From positions 16,856,151 through 16,920,150 of the forward strand of contig CM060118.1 of assembly GCA_030522415.1 (NCBI GenBank): a DNA stretch of 64,000 nt, given 5' to 3'. The position numbers and the translations under genes were made by a program. The first letter of the stretch is position 1. Each line of letters starts with the position of its first letter. Below, in pieces: positions 39,937-51,058 of this stretch. The notes beneath the pieces are model-generated. The model worked only from the letters and a program-made list of their open reading frames with translations, was not told the DNA's origin and did no database searches. The DNA is from Channallabes apus (lineage: Eukaryota; Chordata; Actinopteri; Siluriformes; Clariidae).

Positions 39937-40815
39937 ATGGCTAGATCTTCTGAAGAGTTCATTAATTCTACTCTACCATCTCCACTGATGTTTGTGGACT
40001 GTTTAAAAGAAAGTCTTTTAAGTTATATTTCTCTCTACTTAATCAAACTGGTTTGCGCAATTCTGGGTACATCAGCCCATTTGTGGTATCTCCAGTTCTA
40101 TCTTCATGGATGTAAGTGTAAATTCAAACCAACCCACATTTTTTTTCTAAATCACTGTGTAATGGAGCTTATATACTGTCTGGAATGTGTCCCCGAAATA
40201 CTGAATGTGTTTGTTTTTAAAAATGAAATATGTGACAAATTGCTATTTTTCTTTTTTGGAGTGTCCTGGTTTGGAAGGCCTCTATTACAAACCTTTATTT
40301 GTATTGAACAATACTTGGCAGTGATTTTTCCAATAACATTCCTGAAGTATAAAGATATAAAATACCGGATTGCAGCTGCTGTAGCATCATGGTTTATAGC
40401 TTTTGCATATGGTCTATACACAATTAACTTACAGTCTTTCCCAGATCCCATTTTTAACTTTCTGTTCTTCACAGCAGTAATTGTAATTTCATTTTGTTGT
40501 GTATCTGTGCTGTATACTTTAAAACAATCAAGTAAACGTATTAGTAACCACACAGGTAGATATACAGAAAACCAACAAACGCAGAATGTTTTTAATACCA
40601 TCCTAGCAACATTGCTTTTAATCCTGTTGACTTACTTTCCTCAGGTATTACTTAGCTTTCTTACCATTATAAAAATAGACCTGATATTATACCAGTGTTT
40701 TGTGCTTCCTTTTATAAGTGCCTTAAATGCTTTGTCTGTGATGATTACAGCATTGCTAAAAATGTATAGAGAAGGTTATCTAAAACTCAGTGGTGTAATC
40801 TGTAAATGTGTGTAA
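39937..40815 (+). CDS. Orphan rhodopsin-like 7TM receptor, copy 3 (292 aa, EQY type)
   Basis: This is a single open coding exon with seven hydrophobic segments (about residues 28-57, 66-94, 102-133, 143-166, 171-195, 217-246, 252-277). The N-terminus has one glycosylation site (N10, INST). It is related to copies 1 and 2 through the FGRPLL and FLKYK motifs. Class A landmarks are strongly altered: His48 replaces the TM1 Asn, Glu77 the TM2 Asp, and the DRY motif is E-Q-Y with Gln125 in place of Arg. TM5 lacks its Pro, TM6 has Tyr233 and Pro235, and TM7 has TALLK where NPxxY is expected. There is no TM3-ECL2 cysteine pair. The frame is intact over its whole length, which suggests function is still selected. 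Loss of Arg 3.50 argues for atypical or no G-protein coupling. Confidence 0.83.
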   Translation: MARSSEEFINSTLPSPLMFVDCLKESLLSYISLYLIKLVCAILGTSAHLWYLQFYLHGCKCKFKPTHIFFLNHCVMELIYCLECVPEILNVFVFKNEICDKLLFFFFGVSWFGRPLLQTFICIEQYLAVIFPITFLKYKDIKYRIAAAVASWFIAFAYGLYTINLQSFPDPIFNFLFFTAVIVISFCCVSVLYTLKQSSKRISNHTGRYTENQQTQNVFNTILATLLLILLTYFPQVLLSFLTIIKIDLILYQCFVLPFISALNALSVMITALLKMYREGYLKLSGVICKCV

Positions 40816-41384
40816 TAAGATGTGGCACCTCTAATTGTATGGGCACAAAAATAGATTGGTTAGCAGTGGTTTTCTTAGTCAAATTCACTTCACTTCTCAG
40901 TGGTTTTAATGTTATGGCTAATATGTGTATATGAACAGTTTTAACAACAAAATAAAATAATATTTTTTTGCAGTTTTGAAAAAAAAAAATGTTTTCCAAT
41001 GAAGCAAGAATTGACAGAACGTGTTGTGCATATTTTCTTTGGGTCACATGGTTGTTAAAAAGTATAGATGCCAAATTAATATTGCAAATTAATTTTTTTC
41101 ATGGAAGTATGAACTTTGTGTTTTTATAAAACACTATAACTCCACCTGATAGAAACAGTTAAAATTCAATTGTATGCAAAAACAACAACAATAAAATAAT
41201 GTGTCCTAATAAAAGCATTTACAGTATTATACTTGGTAAAAAAAAAACTATGGGTAAGTGCATGATAAATTGCAACCAACTGAACCCACAAGGCATTCTT
41301 CAATTTGACACCAATATTTGAATAGCAAATAGGAATAACTTCTATTGATTTAAAATGTCTTGCAGATGTACACAAAGCTACTCT
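40816..41384. other. No gene seen between two receptor copies
   Basis: Likely 3' UTR of copy 3, then spacer. The part near 41330-41460 resembles 39400-39530, so this is the start of the next duplicated unit. Confidence 0.4.
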
Positions 41385-41445
41385 TTGTTCTCTTTGCCAG
41401 CTGTATGATTTTATGCTAAGCCTGTACAAGGTAGGGTTGGGAAAA
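41385..41445 (+). promoter_or_regulatory. Putative 5' untranslated exon of receptor pseudogene copy 4
   Basis: CTTTGCCAGCTGTATGATTT then TATGCTAAGCCTGTACAAGG and TAGGG mirrors the block upstream of copy 3. It supports tandem duplication of the whole gene including its first exon. Confidence 0.45.
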
Positions 41446-41663
41446 TGTATGTATTTATTTATTTATTTATTGTAAGATGAGCTATCATACATGCATATTT
41501 ATAAGATTTCTTATCATGGCCCCTGACCTTTATGGATAGTATACATTCACATACTGAGTAATATATTAGAAAATATTCCATTAATTTCTATCTTTAATGG
41601 CAGAACTTACACAGACCTTTAATGATACTACATGTTTATTATGTATTCCTTAACCTTATTATA

Positions 41664-42354
41664 ATGTATACCAGAATCCCCAAAACTTCTGAAGAGGTCA
41701 TCAATTCTAATCTATCATCTCCAGTGTTTGTGTTTTCGGACTGCTTTTTTATAGAACAAGCTTTTGCTTTTATTATTTTCTACTTCATTAGGATAGGTTT
41801 TGCCATTTTTGGCACAGCAGCCCATTTGTGGTACAGTATCTCCAGTTTTATCTATGTGGAACGGAGTTTAAATTCACACCAACTCATGTGTTTTTCCTGA
41901 ATCACTGTGTAATGGAGCTCATATACTGTCTAGAAATCCTGGATGTGTTTGTTTTTAACAATTACCTCGTTTATAAATTTTCCTTTTTGGACTATCCTGG
42001 TTTGGAAGGCCTCTGTTACAAACCTGGATTGGTATTGAACAATACTTGGCAGTACATCACCCACTAACATTTCTCAAGTATAAAGATATAAAATATCGGA
42101 TTGCAGTTTCTATAGCAACATGGTTCATAGGTTTTGGATATGGTATACACACATTTGAGTTACAGAATTTCCCAGATAATTTTTTTAACTTTGTCTTCTT
42201 CACTGAAGTAACTGTGATTTCATTCTGTTGTGTATTTGTGTTGTGTGATCTGAAAAAAATCACGCGAACGTACAATAATCAATGTATCAATAACCTGATA
42301 ATAATCTCTTCTTTTGTTTTGTTATTTTGTAGACATTTTTCATGTTTCTGCTAA
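41664..42354 (+). pseudogene. 7TM receptor copy 4, frameshifted and truncated
   Basis: Three frames cover it in order. Frame one (41664 to about 41850) gives TSEEVINSNLSSP and TM1 to GTAAHLWY. Frame two (about 41835-41990) gives HVFFLNHCVMELIYCLE. A shift near 41990-42040 leads to frame three with HHPLTFLKYKDIKYRIA through TM4 and TM5 (FFTEVTVISFCC). The DNA between still reads IEQYLAV (42033-42053), so the EQY motif predates the decay. Homology ends in loop 3; TM6 and TM7 are missing. Confidence 0.85.
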
Positions 42355-42583
42355 TTATTTAATTATTAAATATTATCCTAAAAGCATAAATCTTATTTAA
42401 AAAAAATTAACCTTACAGACTCCTGTCTTGTTTTGTTATCTCTTTAGTCCTAATCTTTATTTTGTGATTTTACACGTTTTTTTTTCAGTATGAATAACAT
42501 GTCTGATGAGATCATCAATTACCTTCCCATTTATCCAATCCTATTTCGTTTTTTTCACTGTATAAGTGAAAAAAAAAAAAAAA

Positions 42584-42635
<52 letters not shown>

Positions 42636-42655
42636 TTGTGCTGTGTCTGTCACTA
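42355..42655. other. AT-rich spacer with a (TA)n microsatellite
   Basis: A poly-A run precedes a TA repeat of about 50 bases at 42585-42634. No gene. Confidence 0.6.
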
Positions 42656-43262
42656 ACTAACCCAATGGCGACCAGAAAGACGTAGCTTTAGCAGTTAGCC
42701 CTGTAGCGTGAATGGTAAACCCAAACGCGGATAAACACGAGCGGGCAGGATAATCACGCGATTTGCTATAAGGACTCTCAAAACCAATGAGCAAAGGAAA
42801 GACACAATCTAACCCGCGTCCTATAAACACACACTCATGAAACCCAAGAAAGTGAGTACTCACGTGAACTCGAACGATACCGAGGCAGCTGTCATGCACA
42901 CACAATCTGCGGTCGGCACTAGGACCCGGAAGTAAGACGGTCGCCTACCAGGAAGTATAAGAGGAGTAAACCAACGGTGGCTTACCGCTCAGTCATTGAG
43001 TTCGGCCCATGTCGGTTCACGTTGGCTTTCTTCAAACCGTGAGTACTCACTATGTTTTGGTTATTGCTTCTTACCGTTGTGTGTGTATTTATAGGACGTG
43101 GGTTAAATTTGTGTTTTTCCCTTGCTCCCCTTTCGTGAGAGTCCTTAAACTAAATCGCGGGGTTATCCTGCCTACTCGCCGTTACTCCGCGTTTGGGTTT
43201 ACCATCCACGCTACATTGGGCTAACCGCTAAAGCTACGTCTTCTGGTCACCCCAGGTTAGTT
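42656..43262. repeat. Foldback element with arms of about 215-250 bp
   Basis: The left arm 42656-42872 (starting AACTAACCCAATGG) is an inverted, diverged copy of the right arm 43012-43262 (ending CCCCAGGTTAGTT). Shared features include GACGTAGCTTTAGC or its complement, AAACCCAAACGCGG, and the palindrome GTGAGTACTCAC at 42852 and 43039. No coding frame is present. Confidence 0.75.
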
Positions 43263-43387
43263 CATCTCTGACAGCAGCATGGGCAAAACTCAATGACAGA
43301 GCGATGTGCGGCGCCATCTTGTACCCTTTTATGCTTTCAGGTTCGCGACCGTCTTACTTCCGGGTCCTAGTGCGCATGACAGTGTCA
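42885..43387. repeat. Second, interlocked inverted repeat
   Basis: GCACTAGGACCCGGAAGTAA with GACGGTCGC at 42916-42944 is repeated inverted at 43346-43374 (GCGACCGTCTTACTTCCGGG). Nearby GTCATGCAC and GCATGAC words continue the match. One arm lies inside the loop of the foldback and the other outside it, so the two inverted repeats interlock rather than nest. Confidence 0.7.
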
Positions 43388-43650
43388 TGACATTTTGCTT
43401 TCTTCTGGACAATTTATGGTGTCCCTGATCTTATTTTTGCATGAACAGAAAGTCAAACAAAGTTAGTTGTTTCTGCTGAATTACAATTTAATAGACCTCA
43501 TCTTCTCCTAAATTGCTCAATTTTGTCTTCTTCACTGAAGTGACTGTGATTTCGTTATGTTGTGTATCTGTGTTGTGTGCACTGAGAAAATCACGCGAAC
43601 AAATAAATAATTGGACAGGCAGATATGAACTCAAGTACAGAACTTGTTGC
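43386..43650 (+). pseudogene. 7TM receptor relic with TM2 joined to TM5
   Basis: 43386-43505 matches the TM1-TM2 coding DNA of the receptor at 61041-61160 (ACATTTTG, CAATTTATGGTGTC, TTTTTGCATGAACAGAAAG, GACCTCATCTTCT). From 43515 the sequence jumps to TM5 (FVFFTEVTVIS, CCVSVL) and loop 3, which matches 42200-42270. TM3 and TM4 are deleted. The relic begins at the edge of the repeat ending at 43387. Confidence 0.75.
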
Positions 43651-44660
43651 ATTTGATCTATTTTGGTAAGAATTTCTGATAAAATCTTATAACAACAACA
43701 CAAAGTATATAACTATATCTACATTATACTGTATGCACAGGTGTTTTTGTATAGGAAGCATTTATTTTATGAATGCATTTTCATTTTATTAATCTATCTA
43801 TCTATGTTTTTCACAATGAATTACTACAACCAATCAAATACTTTAGCCAGTGTCATTATAAAAAGTTCCTACTAAAGCACAACCATAAAAAAAAAAAATC
43901 AGGGACTACAACAAAATCTAATGTTAAATATGTTTTCTCATTCGCTCCACTGTACATTTCTTACATATGAATCTTCCCTACAAATATTCTATTGATAGAA
44001 TAAATTAAATACTGTGCTCCAAATTATTTGTATTTTCTTATATTATCATTCTAAATAAACATTTTTGATAGAAATAACTGAAAGCTTGATAGTGCCATGG
44101 CATCCATGGTAATAATGAGTGTATATATCTACCTGCCGTGTTAATTAATTTCTACAATTCAAATTTAAATTTCATACTAATGTGCTTTTTTAATACATAA
44201 TTATTTCTGTAAAGAGTTATTTTATGAACTTCTATTTATAGAATAACAGCTTATACCTAGACTTTTTTTCTGCCACAATAAATCTCTGCCTTACATCAAC
44301 ATACTATATGTTTGTGTAATGCCTTTAAATAGGCATGTATGAAGTCATTGCAATTAAATTGCATTTAATTTAGAAGAGACCAATTTAGTGGAATCTTTAA
44401 CACTCATTTAACACAAACTGCTACTGTATAAGATGCAGTAGTAAAGAAAATGACAGATACAGTAGGTACAAGAAACATATGACCCATGTGTTTGCTTACC
44501 CCAGTGGGAAAAAAATACACTTTAGTGTATTACAAATATATTGAAATCCTCGATAATACATTGCAAATATACTAACAAAAAATTGTACCATCAGTTACTA
44601 CCTGTATATAAAAAGTGTACTAACATCATGCTTTTACCAAATTTTGGAATTTTGGAATTT
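43651..44660. other. No gene seen
   Basis: AT-rich, with no inverted ends or repeat family that I recognise. Confidence 0.4.
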
Positions 44661-44941
44661 TGGATGTCCAAGATGGCGCCGGTGAGGTCGGCTGCCGTCA
44701 CGACTGCTCCGACCACCTTTTCTTTGTTTTTGTTTTTTAAGTTAGTTTTCAGTGTTTTAAAATCGGCAAAATCACCACCATTGAGTACATTAGGTATGAT
44801 AGAGACACTCTTGTTTCTATTGGTATACAATGTACTCACAATTCGACGGTTTTAACTCCGGATCCGAGCTGGCCGAGTGAGATCCTGAGGGAGAACAATG
44901 GACGCGACGCGAAGCGACGGACCCGAGGGAAACGAGCTGGC

Positions 44942-45604
44942 GTGAGGAACCGGCTCCGAGCCCGTGCACACCGCACACCTCTGCCTAGCATCCTGCTCGC
45001 CAACGTCCAGTCACTGGAGAACAAACTGGATGACCTCAGGGCCAGGATAAAGTTCCAGAGAGACATTCGGGACTGCAATCTCCTCTGCTTCACCGAGACA
45101 TGGCTGAACCCAGCAGTGCCAGACCACGCCATACAGCCGGCCGAGTTCTTCTCGGTTCACCGCATGGACAGGACGCGGGACTCGGGGAAGTCAAGGGGAG
45201 GCGGCGTGTGCTTAATGGTGAACAACAGCTGGTGCAACAGCGCGAGCGTTGTTCCTCTTACACGCTCCTGCACACCAAACCTGGAACTACTGTCCATCAT
45301 GTGTCGTCCATTTTATCTTCCACGGGAGTTCACATCGGTCATAATCAGCGCCGTTTACATACCTCCACAAGCGGACACTGAAACTGCCTTATGCGAGCTG
45401 CATGAGGCGCTCACACAGCACCAGACACAACACCGGGAGCGCCGAACTTTTATCAGCACATCACCTGCCCCACCAGGGGCGAAAGGACACTGGACCATTG
45501 TTATACCACGGTCAAAGACGGTTACGAGGCACAATCTCGTCCAGCGTTTGGTAAATCCGACCACGCCGCCATTTTCCTCATGCCAATATATAAACAAAGG
45601 CTGA
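44942..45604 (+). pseudogene. Rex1 copy A endonuclease, internally deleted
   Basis: It has [43 protein letters not shown] and [12 protein letters not shown]. The catalytic GDFNSAN block present in copy B is deleted at about 45437, which also shifts the frame. The open frame extends upstream of the nominal GTG at 44942 with REN and [12 protein letters not shown]. Confidence 0.85.
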
Positions 45605-45685
45605 AACAGGAAGTTCCGGTCCTGAGGGAGGTCGCGCGCTGGACGGACCAATCGGTTTAGAAACAGCTCCGATGATGACGTCAGC

Positions 45686-46278
45686 GTGTTTACGGAAGCG
45701 GTTGTGGGATTTATTGAAAAGCTGGCAGACGATACGGTAGAGAAAAAGACTATCAGAACGTTTCCCAACCAGAAGCCGTGGGTGGATAAAACCATCCGCG
45801 ACGCTCTGAGATCTCGCACAGCTGCCTACAACACGGGATTTGCATCGGGGGACATGGGACCGTACAAGGCTGCGTCATATAACGTCCGGAAGGCGGTGAA
45901 AGAGGCGAAGCAGCGCTACGGGAGAAAACTAGAGTCACAGCTTCAACAGAGTGACTCTAGGAGCCTGTGGCAGGGACTGAGAACAATAACGGACTACAAA
46001 GCACCAACATCCGGTATGACGAACGCGGACGCGACTCTGGCAGACGAGCTGAACACATTTTACGCTCGCTTCGAGGCTGCAGCTAAAGACGCTGGCAATG
46101 CTAATGCTAACGGCGCTAATGCTAACGGCGCTAATGCTAGCGGCGCTAACGGCTGCAGACAGGAAGACACAGTCAGCACCGGGAACGCGCTCATCATCTC
46201 CGAGCACGACGTGAGGAGAGCCTTCAAGAGAGTGAACACCAGGAAAGCAGCAGGACCAGACGGCATCTCAGGTCGTAT
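45686..46278 (+). pseudogene. Rex1 copy A, endonuclease-RT linker up to the Gypsy insertion
   Basis: It reads [40 protein letters not shown] and a repetitive [17 protein letters not shown] stretch. The first RT motif follows ([12 protein letters not shown]), cut by the LTR at 46279. The Asn-Ala-Gly stretch comes from tandem GCTAATGCTAACGGC units and varies between the two Rex1 copies. Confidence 0.82.
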
Positions 46279-46834
46279 TGTCACGCTCTCAGTGCCTTCG
46301 CGCTGATCAGAAACCTTTTGACATTTCCTTTCCCACGCTGTCAGACTCTCATCACATGATCATGCTTTCCCACGCTGTCATCGCTCCTCCCGGACCGCCC
46401 CGCCGGCACACCGGTTTCTCATCTGGCGCTGATTTCACCCAGCTTATAAGGAAGCGCAGCGCGCTGCCTCGCGCTGGATTATTGTGTGTTTTTTTGGCCA
46501 TAGTTTTCTCGCGTTTCTGTTCATGACTTTTCACGTTGCCGACTTCGCTTGCTTCTCGTTTTCCCCCTCGCCTCCCGATTTGGATTATTGCCACGCTTGG
46601 ATTTAACGGCTTTGAACTTTCGCTTTCGTTTCTCGACCACGGCTCAGCTTCACGTTTTTGCTCGACGCCCTCGCTGACTGATCACACGGCTTTGATCTCT
46701 TGCTCTCCTCCTCGACCACGGCTCAGCTTCACGTTTTTGCTCGACGCCCTCGCTGACTGATCACACGGCTCTTATCTCTCGCTCTCTACCTGCAACTGGG
46801 TCCACTTTCACAGTCCACGTTCTGCATCACGACA
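46279..46834 (+). repeat. Gypsy left LTR
   Basis: It has a TATA-like CTTATAAGG at 46443-46451 and a predicted transcription start near 46473. Inside is a tandem duplication with period 79 (CTCGACCACGGCTCAGCTTC at 46632 and 46711). It lies exactly 4780 bases before the right LTR at every point compared. Confidence 0.93.
46443..46483 (+). promoter_or_regulatory. LTR promoter: TATA box and predicted self-primer RNA start
   Basis: CTTATAAGG lies about 30 bases before GCTGGATTATT (46473-46483). That 11-mer is exactly complementary to the bases just after the LTR (46836-46846). In Tf1 and sushi elements the first 11 bases of the RNA fold back as the primer; the spacing here fits that model. Confidence 0.75.
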
Positions 46835-46835
46835 G

Positions 46836-46846
46836 AATAATCCAGC
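46836..46846 (+). promoter_or_regulatory. Self-priming primer-binding site
   Basis: AATAATCCAGC follows the left LTR after one base. It lacks the TGG start of a tRNA primer site and is the exact complement of GCTGGATTATT in the LTR. Confidence 0.78.
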
Positions 46847-46853
46847 CAGCACT

Positions 46854-49800
46854 ATGGACCCAGCAGGGTTAGACGGAATGCGACGGGCACTGGAGACCCA
46901 AAGTGTGCTCCTCGGAAAGAACCAGGAGGAACTCATCGCCACGAGACAAACTCTAGCTGACGTCATCTCCCAAATACAACGGCTCCAGGTACCTACAGCT
47001 CAGACCTCACACTCCGGAACACCACGAGAGCCACGCCTACCAGCCCCTCCCACCTATGGGGGAGAACCAGGAACTTGCAGGTCCTTCCTCTCACAATGCT
47101 CACTGATTTTCGAGCTTCAAACCTCCTCCTTCTCATCAGAACGTTCCCGGGTGGCCTACATCATCACGCTACTAACTGATAGAGCCAGGGAGTGGAGTAC
47201 AGCCCTCTGGGAGGCTCACGACCCATGCTGCGAGAACTTCGACAACTTCTCCAAGGAGATGAGGAGGGTCTTTGATCGCTCATTCGCCGGCAGGGAGGCG
47301 GGAACAAGGTTATTAAGACTTCATCAGGGATCCCGCTCTGCTTACGACTATGCCATCGAGTTCCGCACCCTAGCCGCTTCTAGTGGATGGAATGACAGAG
47401 CCCTAGCGGATGTCTTTCTGGAAGGGCTATCAGAAGCTCTTAAGGATGAGCTCATCTCCCGCGAAACCCCCACGGACCTCCACGAACTCATGGATCTCGC
47501 CGGGCGGGTCGACTCACGTCTCCAGTTAAGACGGCACCCCAGAATAGGGCACGCGCCTCCTGCCCTGCAGCAAACCAATCAGGAGGAGCCCATGCAGCTA
47601 GGCAGGACCCGCATCTCTGACGAGGAGAGACGCCGACGCCGCCTACAAGGGGCTTGTTTTTACTGTGGAGCTTCAGGACACAGGCTTAAAGACTGCTCAT
47701 TAAAAGGGAGGCCCCCCCTAGTCAGACTGGGAACACTAGAAGGCTCCCCTCCTGATAGATTTCCACAATCACGTCCCCTACTTCCCGTAAACCTAATCAT
47801 CGGTGGTCAGGCTCACCCAATTCAGGCACTAATTGACTCCGGCTCCGATCGAAATTTGATCAGCGCGAATACGGTGAGAGCATTAAAGATCCCTGGCTTA
47901 CCACTAGACACTCCGCTCGCCGTTCAGGCCTTGGATGGGAGCCGGCTTCCACCCATCATACTTAGAACCCCACCGTTAACCTTAAGAACGTCAGGGAACC
48001 ACTCTGAGGAGATCTCCCTCTTCATTATGGAGAAATCACACGCCGCCTTGGTCCTCGGACTTCCCTGGCTAGCCCTCCATGGACCCCAGATCGATTGGAA
48101 CAAGCAAGTCATCACGGGTTGGAGTCCCTCATGCTCCACGACATGCCTGCACTCAGCACTCCCTCCAACTCCTATCCTGGCCACGCCCCATGAAACCCCG
48201 GACATCTCCAGCGTACCCACCGAATACCATGATCTTGGGCAGGTCTTCAATAAGACCCGAGCCATGTCACTTCCGCCGCACCGACCATACGACTGTCCCA
48301 TTGATCTTCTCCCGGGCACCTCTCCTCCGAAAGGCAGACTTTACTCTCTGGCACACCAAGAAAGAGAGGCCATGAATAAGTATATCACAGATTCCCTCGC
48401 CGCCGGAATTATTCGTCCATCCTCCTCGCCCGCTGGGGCAGGATTTTTCTTCGTCAAGAAAAAAGACAAGTCCCTTCGTCCATGCATTGATTACAGAGGG
48501 CTTAACGAGATAACCGTCAGGAACCGCTACCCGTTACCTCTCATGGCCACCGCCTTCGAACTTCTCCAAGGGGCGGACATTTTCACCAAGCTCGACCTAC
48601 GAAACGCTTATCACCTCGTCCGCATCCGGGAGGGCGACGAGTGGAAAACTGCCTTCAACACACCCACTGGGCATTACGAGTATCTGGTGGTTCCGTTCGG
48701 ACTGACCAACGCCCCTGCCGTATTCCAGGCCCTCATTAATGACGTTCTCCGTGACTTCTTGAATTCCTTCGTGTTCGTGTATTTGGACGACATTTTGATT
48801 TTCTCTCGAGGCCTGGAGGAGCACCGGCACCACGTTCGCCAAGTTCTGCAGAGGCTCCTAGAGAACAATCTCTTTGTTAAAGCCGAGAAATGTGAGTTCC
48901 ATACAACTTCCACAACGTTCCTAGGGTTTGTCATCTCTCCCTCCAGACTGGAGATGGAACCCGCCAAGGTCCAGGCCGTCTCCAACTGGCCCACGCCAGC
49001 CTCTCGACGTGACCTCCAACGGTTCCTGGGGTTCGCGAACTTCTATCGCCGCTTCATCCGGGGTTACAGTTCTGTCGCCGCCCCCCTCACCTCCCTGACT
49101 TCCCCCAAGACACAGTTCTGCTGGAACAACGAGGCAGACAAGGCCTTCACGGACCTCAAGAAGCGGTTCACCTCAGCCCCCATACTCACCATACCCGATC
49201 CATCTCGCCAGTTTGTGGTAGAAGTGGACGCCTCCAACACTGGCGTTGGGGGAATTCTCTCCCAAAGATCCCCGCGAGACAACAAGCTGCACCCCTGCTC
49301 ATTCTACTCCCGCCGTCTATCTCCAGCTGAGAGGAATTATGACGTAGGCGACCGAGAGCTCCTGGCCATCAAGTTAGCACTAGAGGAGTGGAGACATTGG
49401 CTGGAGGGGACCGAGCTTCCCTTCATAGTGTGGACCGATCACAGGAACTTAGAGTACCTGCGCACCGCCAAAAGACTCAATGCCCGCCAAGCTCGGTGGT
49501 CGCTGTTCTTCTCAAGATTCAATTTCACCCTGTCCTACCGCCCAGGTTCTAAGAACACTAAGCCTGATGCCCTCTCACGTCAGTTCTCCCTCCCACAAGA
49601 TCCCACACCATGCCAACCCATTCTACCATCTCGTTGTCTCGTTGCCGCCTTAGAGCTAGACATCGAGACCAAAGTCAAGCAGGCATTGACTCAGGAGCCC
49701 GGCCCAAGCAATGTCCCCCCAGATCGCCTCTTTGTTCCCCCCGGTCTGCGCCCGCAGGTCCTGGAGTGGGGTCATGGATCCAAGCTGTCCTGTCACCCAG

Positions 49801-51047
49801 GCTCTGCCCGAACGCTATTTATCATACAACAGCGTTTCTGGTGGTCCACGATGGGGAGGGATGTCTCCAGCTTTGTGGCAGCCTGCGACATTTGCACCCG
49901 CTGCAAACCCAACAACCGTCCTCCGGCTGGCCTCCTCAGACCCTTACCCATACCTCACCGTCCCTGGTCGCATATTTCGCTGGACTTTGTAACAGGGCTA
50001 CCCTCATCTGACGGAAACACTTGCATCCTGACCATTGTTGACCGCTTCTCCAAGTCCGTCCACCTAGTCCCGCTCCCCAAGCTCCCGTCCGCCAAAGAGA
50101 CCGCAGAGCAATTGATATTTCATGTTTTTCGTCTTCACGGCCTCCCCACCGACATAGTTTCAGACCGTGGCCCTCAATTCACCTCACGCTTCTGGGGGGC
50201 CTTTTGTAAACTCATCGGAGCCTCTCCTAGCCTATCTTCTGGTTTTCATCCCCAATCCAACGGCCAAACAGAACGAAAAAACCAAGCAATGGAAGTCTCC
50301 CTCCGGTGTATGACTACTCGTGATGCCACCACCTGGAGTAAGTTCCTCCCGTGGGTCGAGTACGCTCACAACTCCCTGCCATCTGCCTCAACGGGCCTCT
50401 CTCCGTTCCAGTGCTGCCTGGGCTACCAACCACCACTGTTCCCCACTCAAGAGGAGGAGGTAGAGGTCCCCTCGGCACAACACTTTATCCGCCGCTGCAA
50501 AAGTACATGGTTACGAGCCAGACGATCCCTGCTGCAAGCATCCCGCTTATACAAGAGACAGGCGGACCGTCATCGCTCCAAGACTCCCAGGTATCACATA
50601 GGAGACAGAGTCATGCTCGCCACCAGAGACATCCCCCTAAAGACACTTTCCCGCAAGCTCTCTCCCCGTTTCATCGGACCCTTCACAATAACCAGGATAA
50701 TCAACCCGTGCGCTGTCCGTCTCCTACTCCCATCGTCTATGCGACGCATCCACCCCACCTTCCATGTGTCCCAGCTACGACGCATTGTAAACTGTTCTCT
50801 AAGTCCACCCTCCCACCCTCATCCTCCTCCCCGTATCATCGATGGCAGTGAGGCGTACACAGTCAGAAAACTCCTGAAGGCCCGCCGGCGAGGCAGAGGA
50901 ATCCAGTTTTTGGTGGATTGGGAGGGCTACGGCCCTGAGGAGAGAAGCTGGATCCCAGCCAGATTCATCCTCGACCGAACCCTGATCACGGACTTCTACA
51001 GACGCTGCCCCAACGCACCCCGCGTAACGCCTGGAGGCGTTCGTTAG
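46854..51047 (+). CDS. Gypsy Gag-Pol polyprotein with C-terminal chromodomain (1397 aa)
   Basis: All domains lie in one frame. Gag has a coiled-coil N-terminus and [13 protein letters not shown], then a CCHC knuckle, [14 protein letters not shown] (about residue 268). Protease: [13 protein letters not shown] (about 324). Reverse transcriptase: [25 protein letters not shown] and YLDDILIFS (about 642). RNase [16 protein letters not shown] (about 789) and [10 protein letters not shown]. Integrase: a zinc-binding H...C..C part near HPGSARTLF and ACDICTRCK, then [20 protein letters not shown] and [11 protein letters not shown] for the D,D,E core. The chromodomain starts at about 1335 ([28 protein letters not shown]). 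No stop or frameshift separates Gag from Pol, as in Tf1-like elements. The ATG at 46854 is the first after the primer site. Confidence 0.95.
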   Translation: MDPAGLDGMRRALETQSVLLGKNQEELIATRQTLADVISQIQRLQVPTAQTSHSGTPREPRLPAPPTYGGEPGTCRSFLSQCSLIFELQTSSFSSERSRVAYIITLLTDRAREWSTALWEAHDPCCENFDNFSKEMRRVFDRSFAGREAGTRLLRLHQGSRSAYDYAIEFRTLAASSGWNDRALADVFLEGLSEALKDELISRETPTDLHELMDLAGRVDSRLQLRRHPRIGHAPPALQQTNQEEPMQLGRTRISDEERRRRRLQGACFYCGASGHRLKDCSLKGRPPLVRLGTLEGSPPDRFPQSRPLLPVNLIIGGQAHPIQALIDSGSDRNLISANTVRALKIPGLPLDTPLAVQALDGSRLPPIILRTPPLTLRTSGNHSEEISLFIMEKSHAALVLGLPWLALHGPQIDWNKQVITGWSPSCSTTCLHSALPPTPILATPHETPDISSVPTEYHDLGQVFNKTRAMSLPPHRPYDCPIDLLPGTSPPKGRLYSLAHQEREAMNKYITDSLAAGIIRPSSSPAGAGFFFVKKKDKSLRPCIDYRGLNEITVRNRYPLPLMATAFELLQGADIFTKLDLRNAYHLVRIREGDEWKTAFNTPTGHYEYLVVPFGLTNAPAVFQALINDVLRDFLNSFVFVYLDDILIFSRGLEEHRHHVRQVLQRLLENNLFVKAEKCEFHTTSTTFLGFVISPSRLEMEPAKVQAVSNWPTPASRRDLQRFLGFANFYRRFIRGYSSVAAPLTSLTSPKTQFCWNNEADKAFTDLKKRFTSAPILTIPDPSRQFVVEVDASNTGVGGILSQRSPRDNKLHPCSFYSRRLSPAERNYDVGDRELLAIKLALEEWRHWLEGTELPFIVWTDHRNLEYLRTAKRLNARQARWSLFFSRFNFTLSYRPGSKNTKPDALSRQFSLPQDPTPCQPILPSRCLVAALELDIETKVKQALTQEPGPSNVPPDRLFVPPGLRPQVLEWGHGSKLSCHPGSARTLFIIQQRFWWSTMGRDVSSFVAACDICTRCKPNNRPPAGLLRPLPIPHRPWSHISLDFVTGLPSSDGNTCILTIVDRFSKSVHLVPLPKLPSAKETAEQLIFHVFRLHGLPTDIVSDRGPQFTSRFWGAFCKLIGASPSLSSGFHPQSNGQTERKNQAMEVSLRCMTTRDATTWSKFLPWVEYAHNSLPSASTGLSPFQCCLGYQPPLFPTQEEEVEVPSAQHFIRRCKSTWLRARRSLLQASRLYKRQADRHRSKTPRYHIGDRVMLATRDIPLKTLSRKLSPRFIGPFTITRIINPCAVRLLLPSSMRRIHPTFHVSQLRRIVNCSLSPPSHPHPPPRIIDGSEAYTVRKLLKARRRGRGIQFLVDWEGYGPEERSWIPARFILDRTLITDFYRRCPNAPRVTPGGVR

Positions 51048-51058
51048 AGGAGGGGTAC

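Noticed and set aside
49610..50011. 133-codon plus frame inside the Gypsy pol gene, and similar overlapping frames
   Set aside because: They overlap the gag-pol frame in another phase and show no domain.
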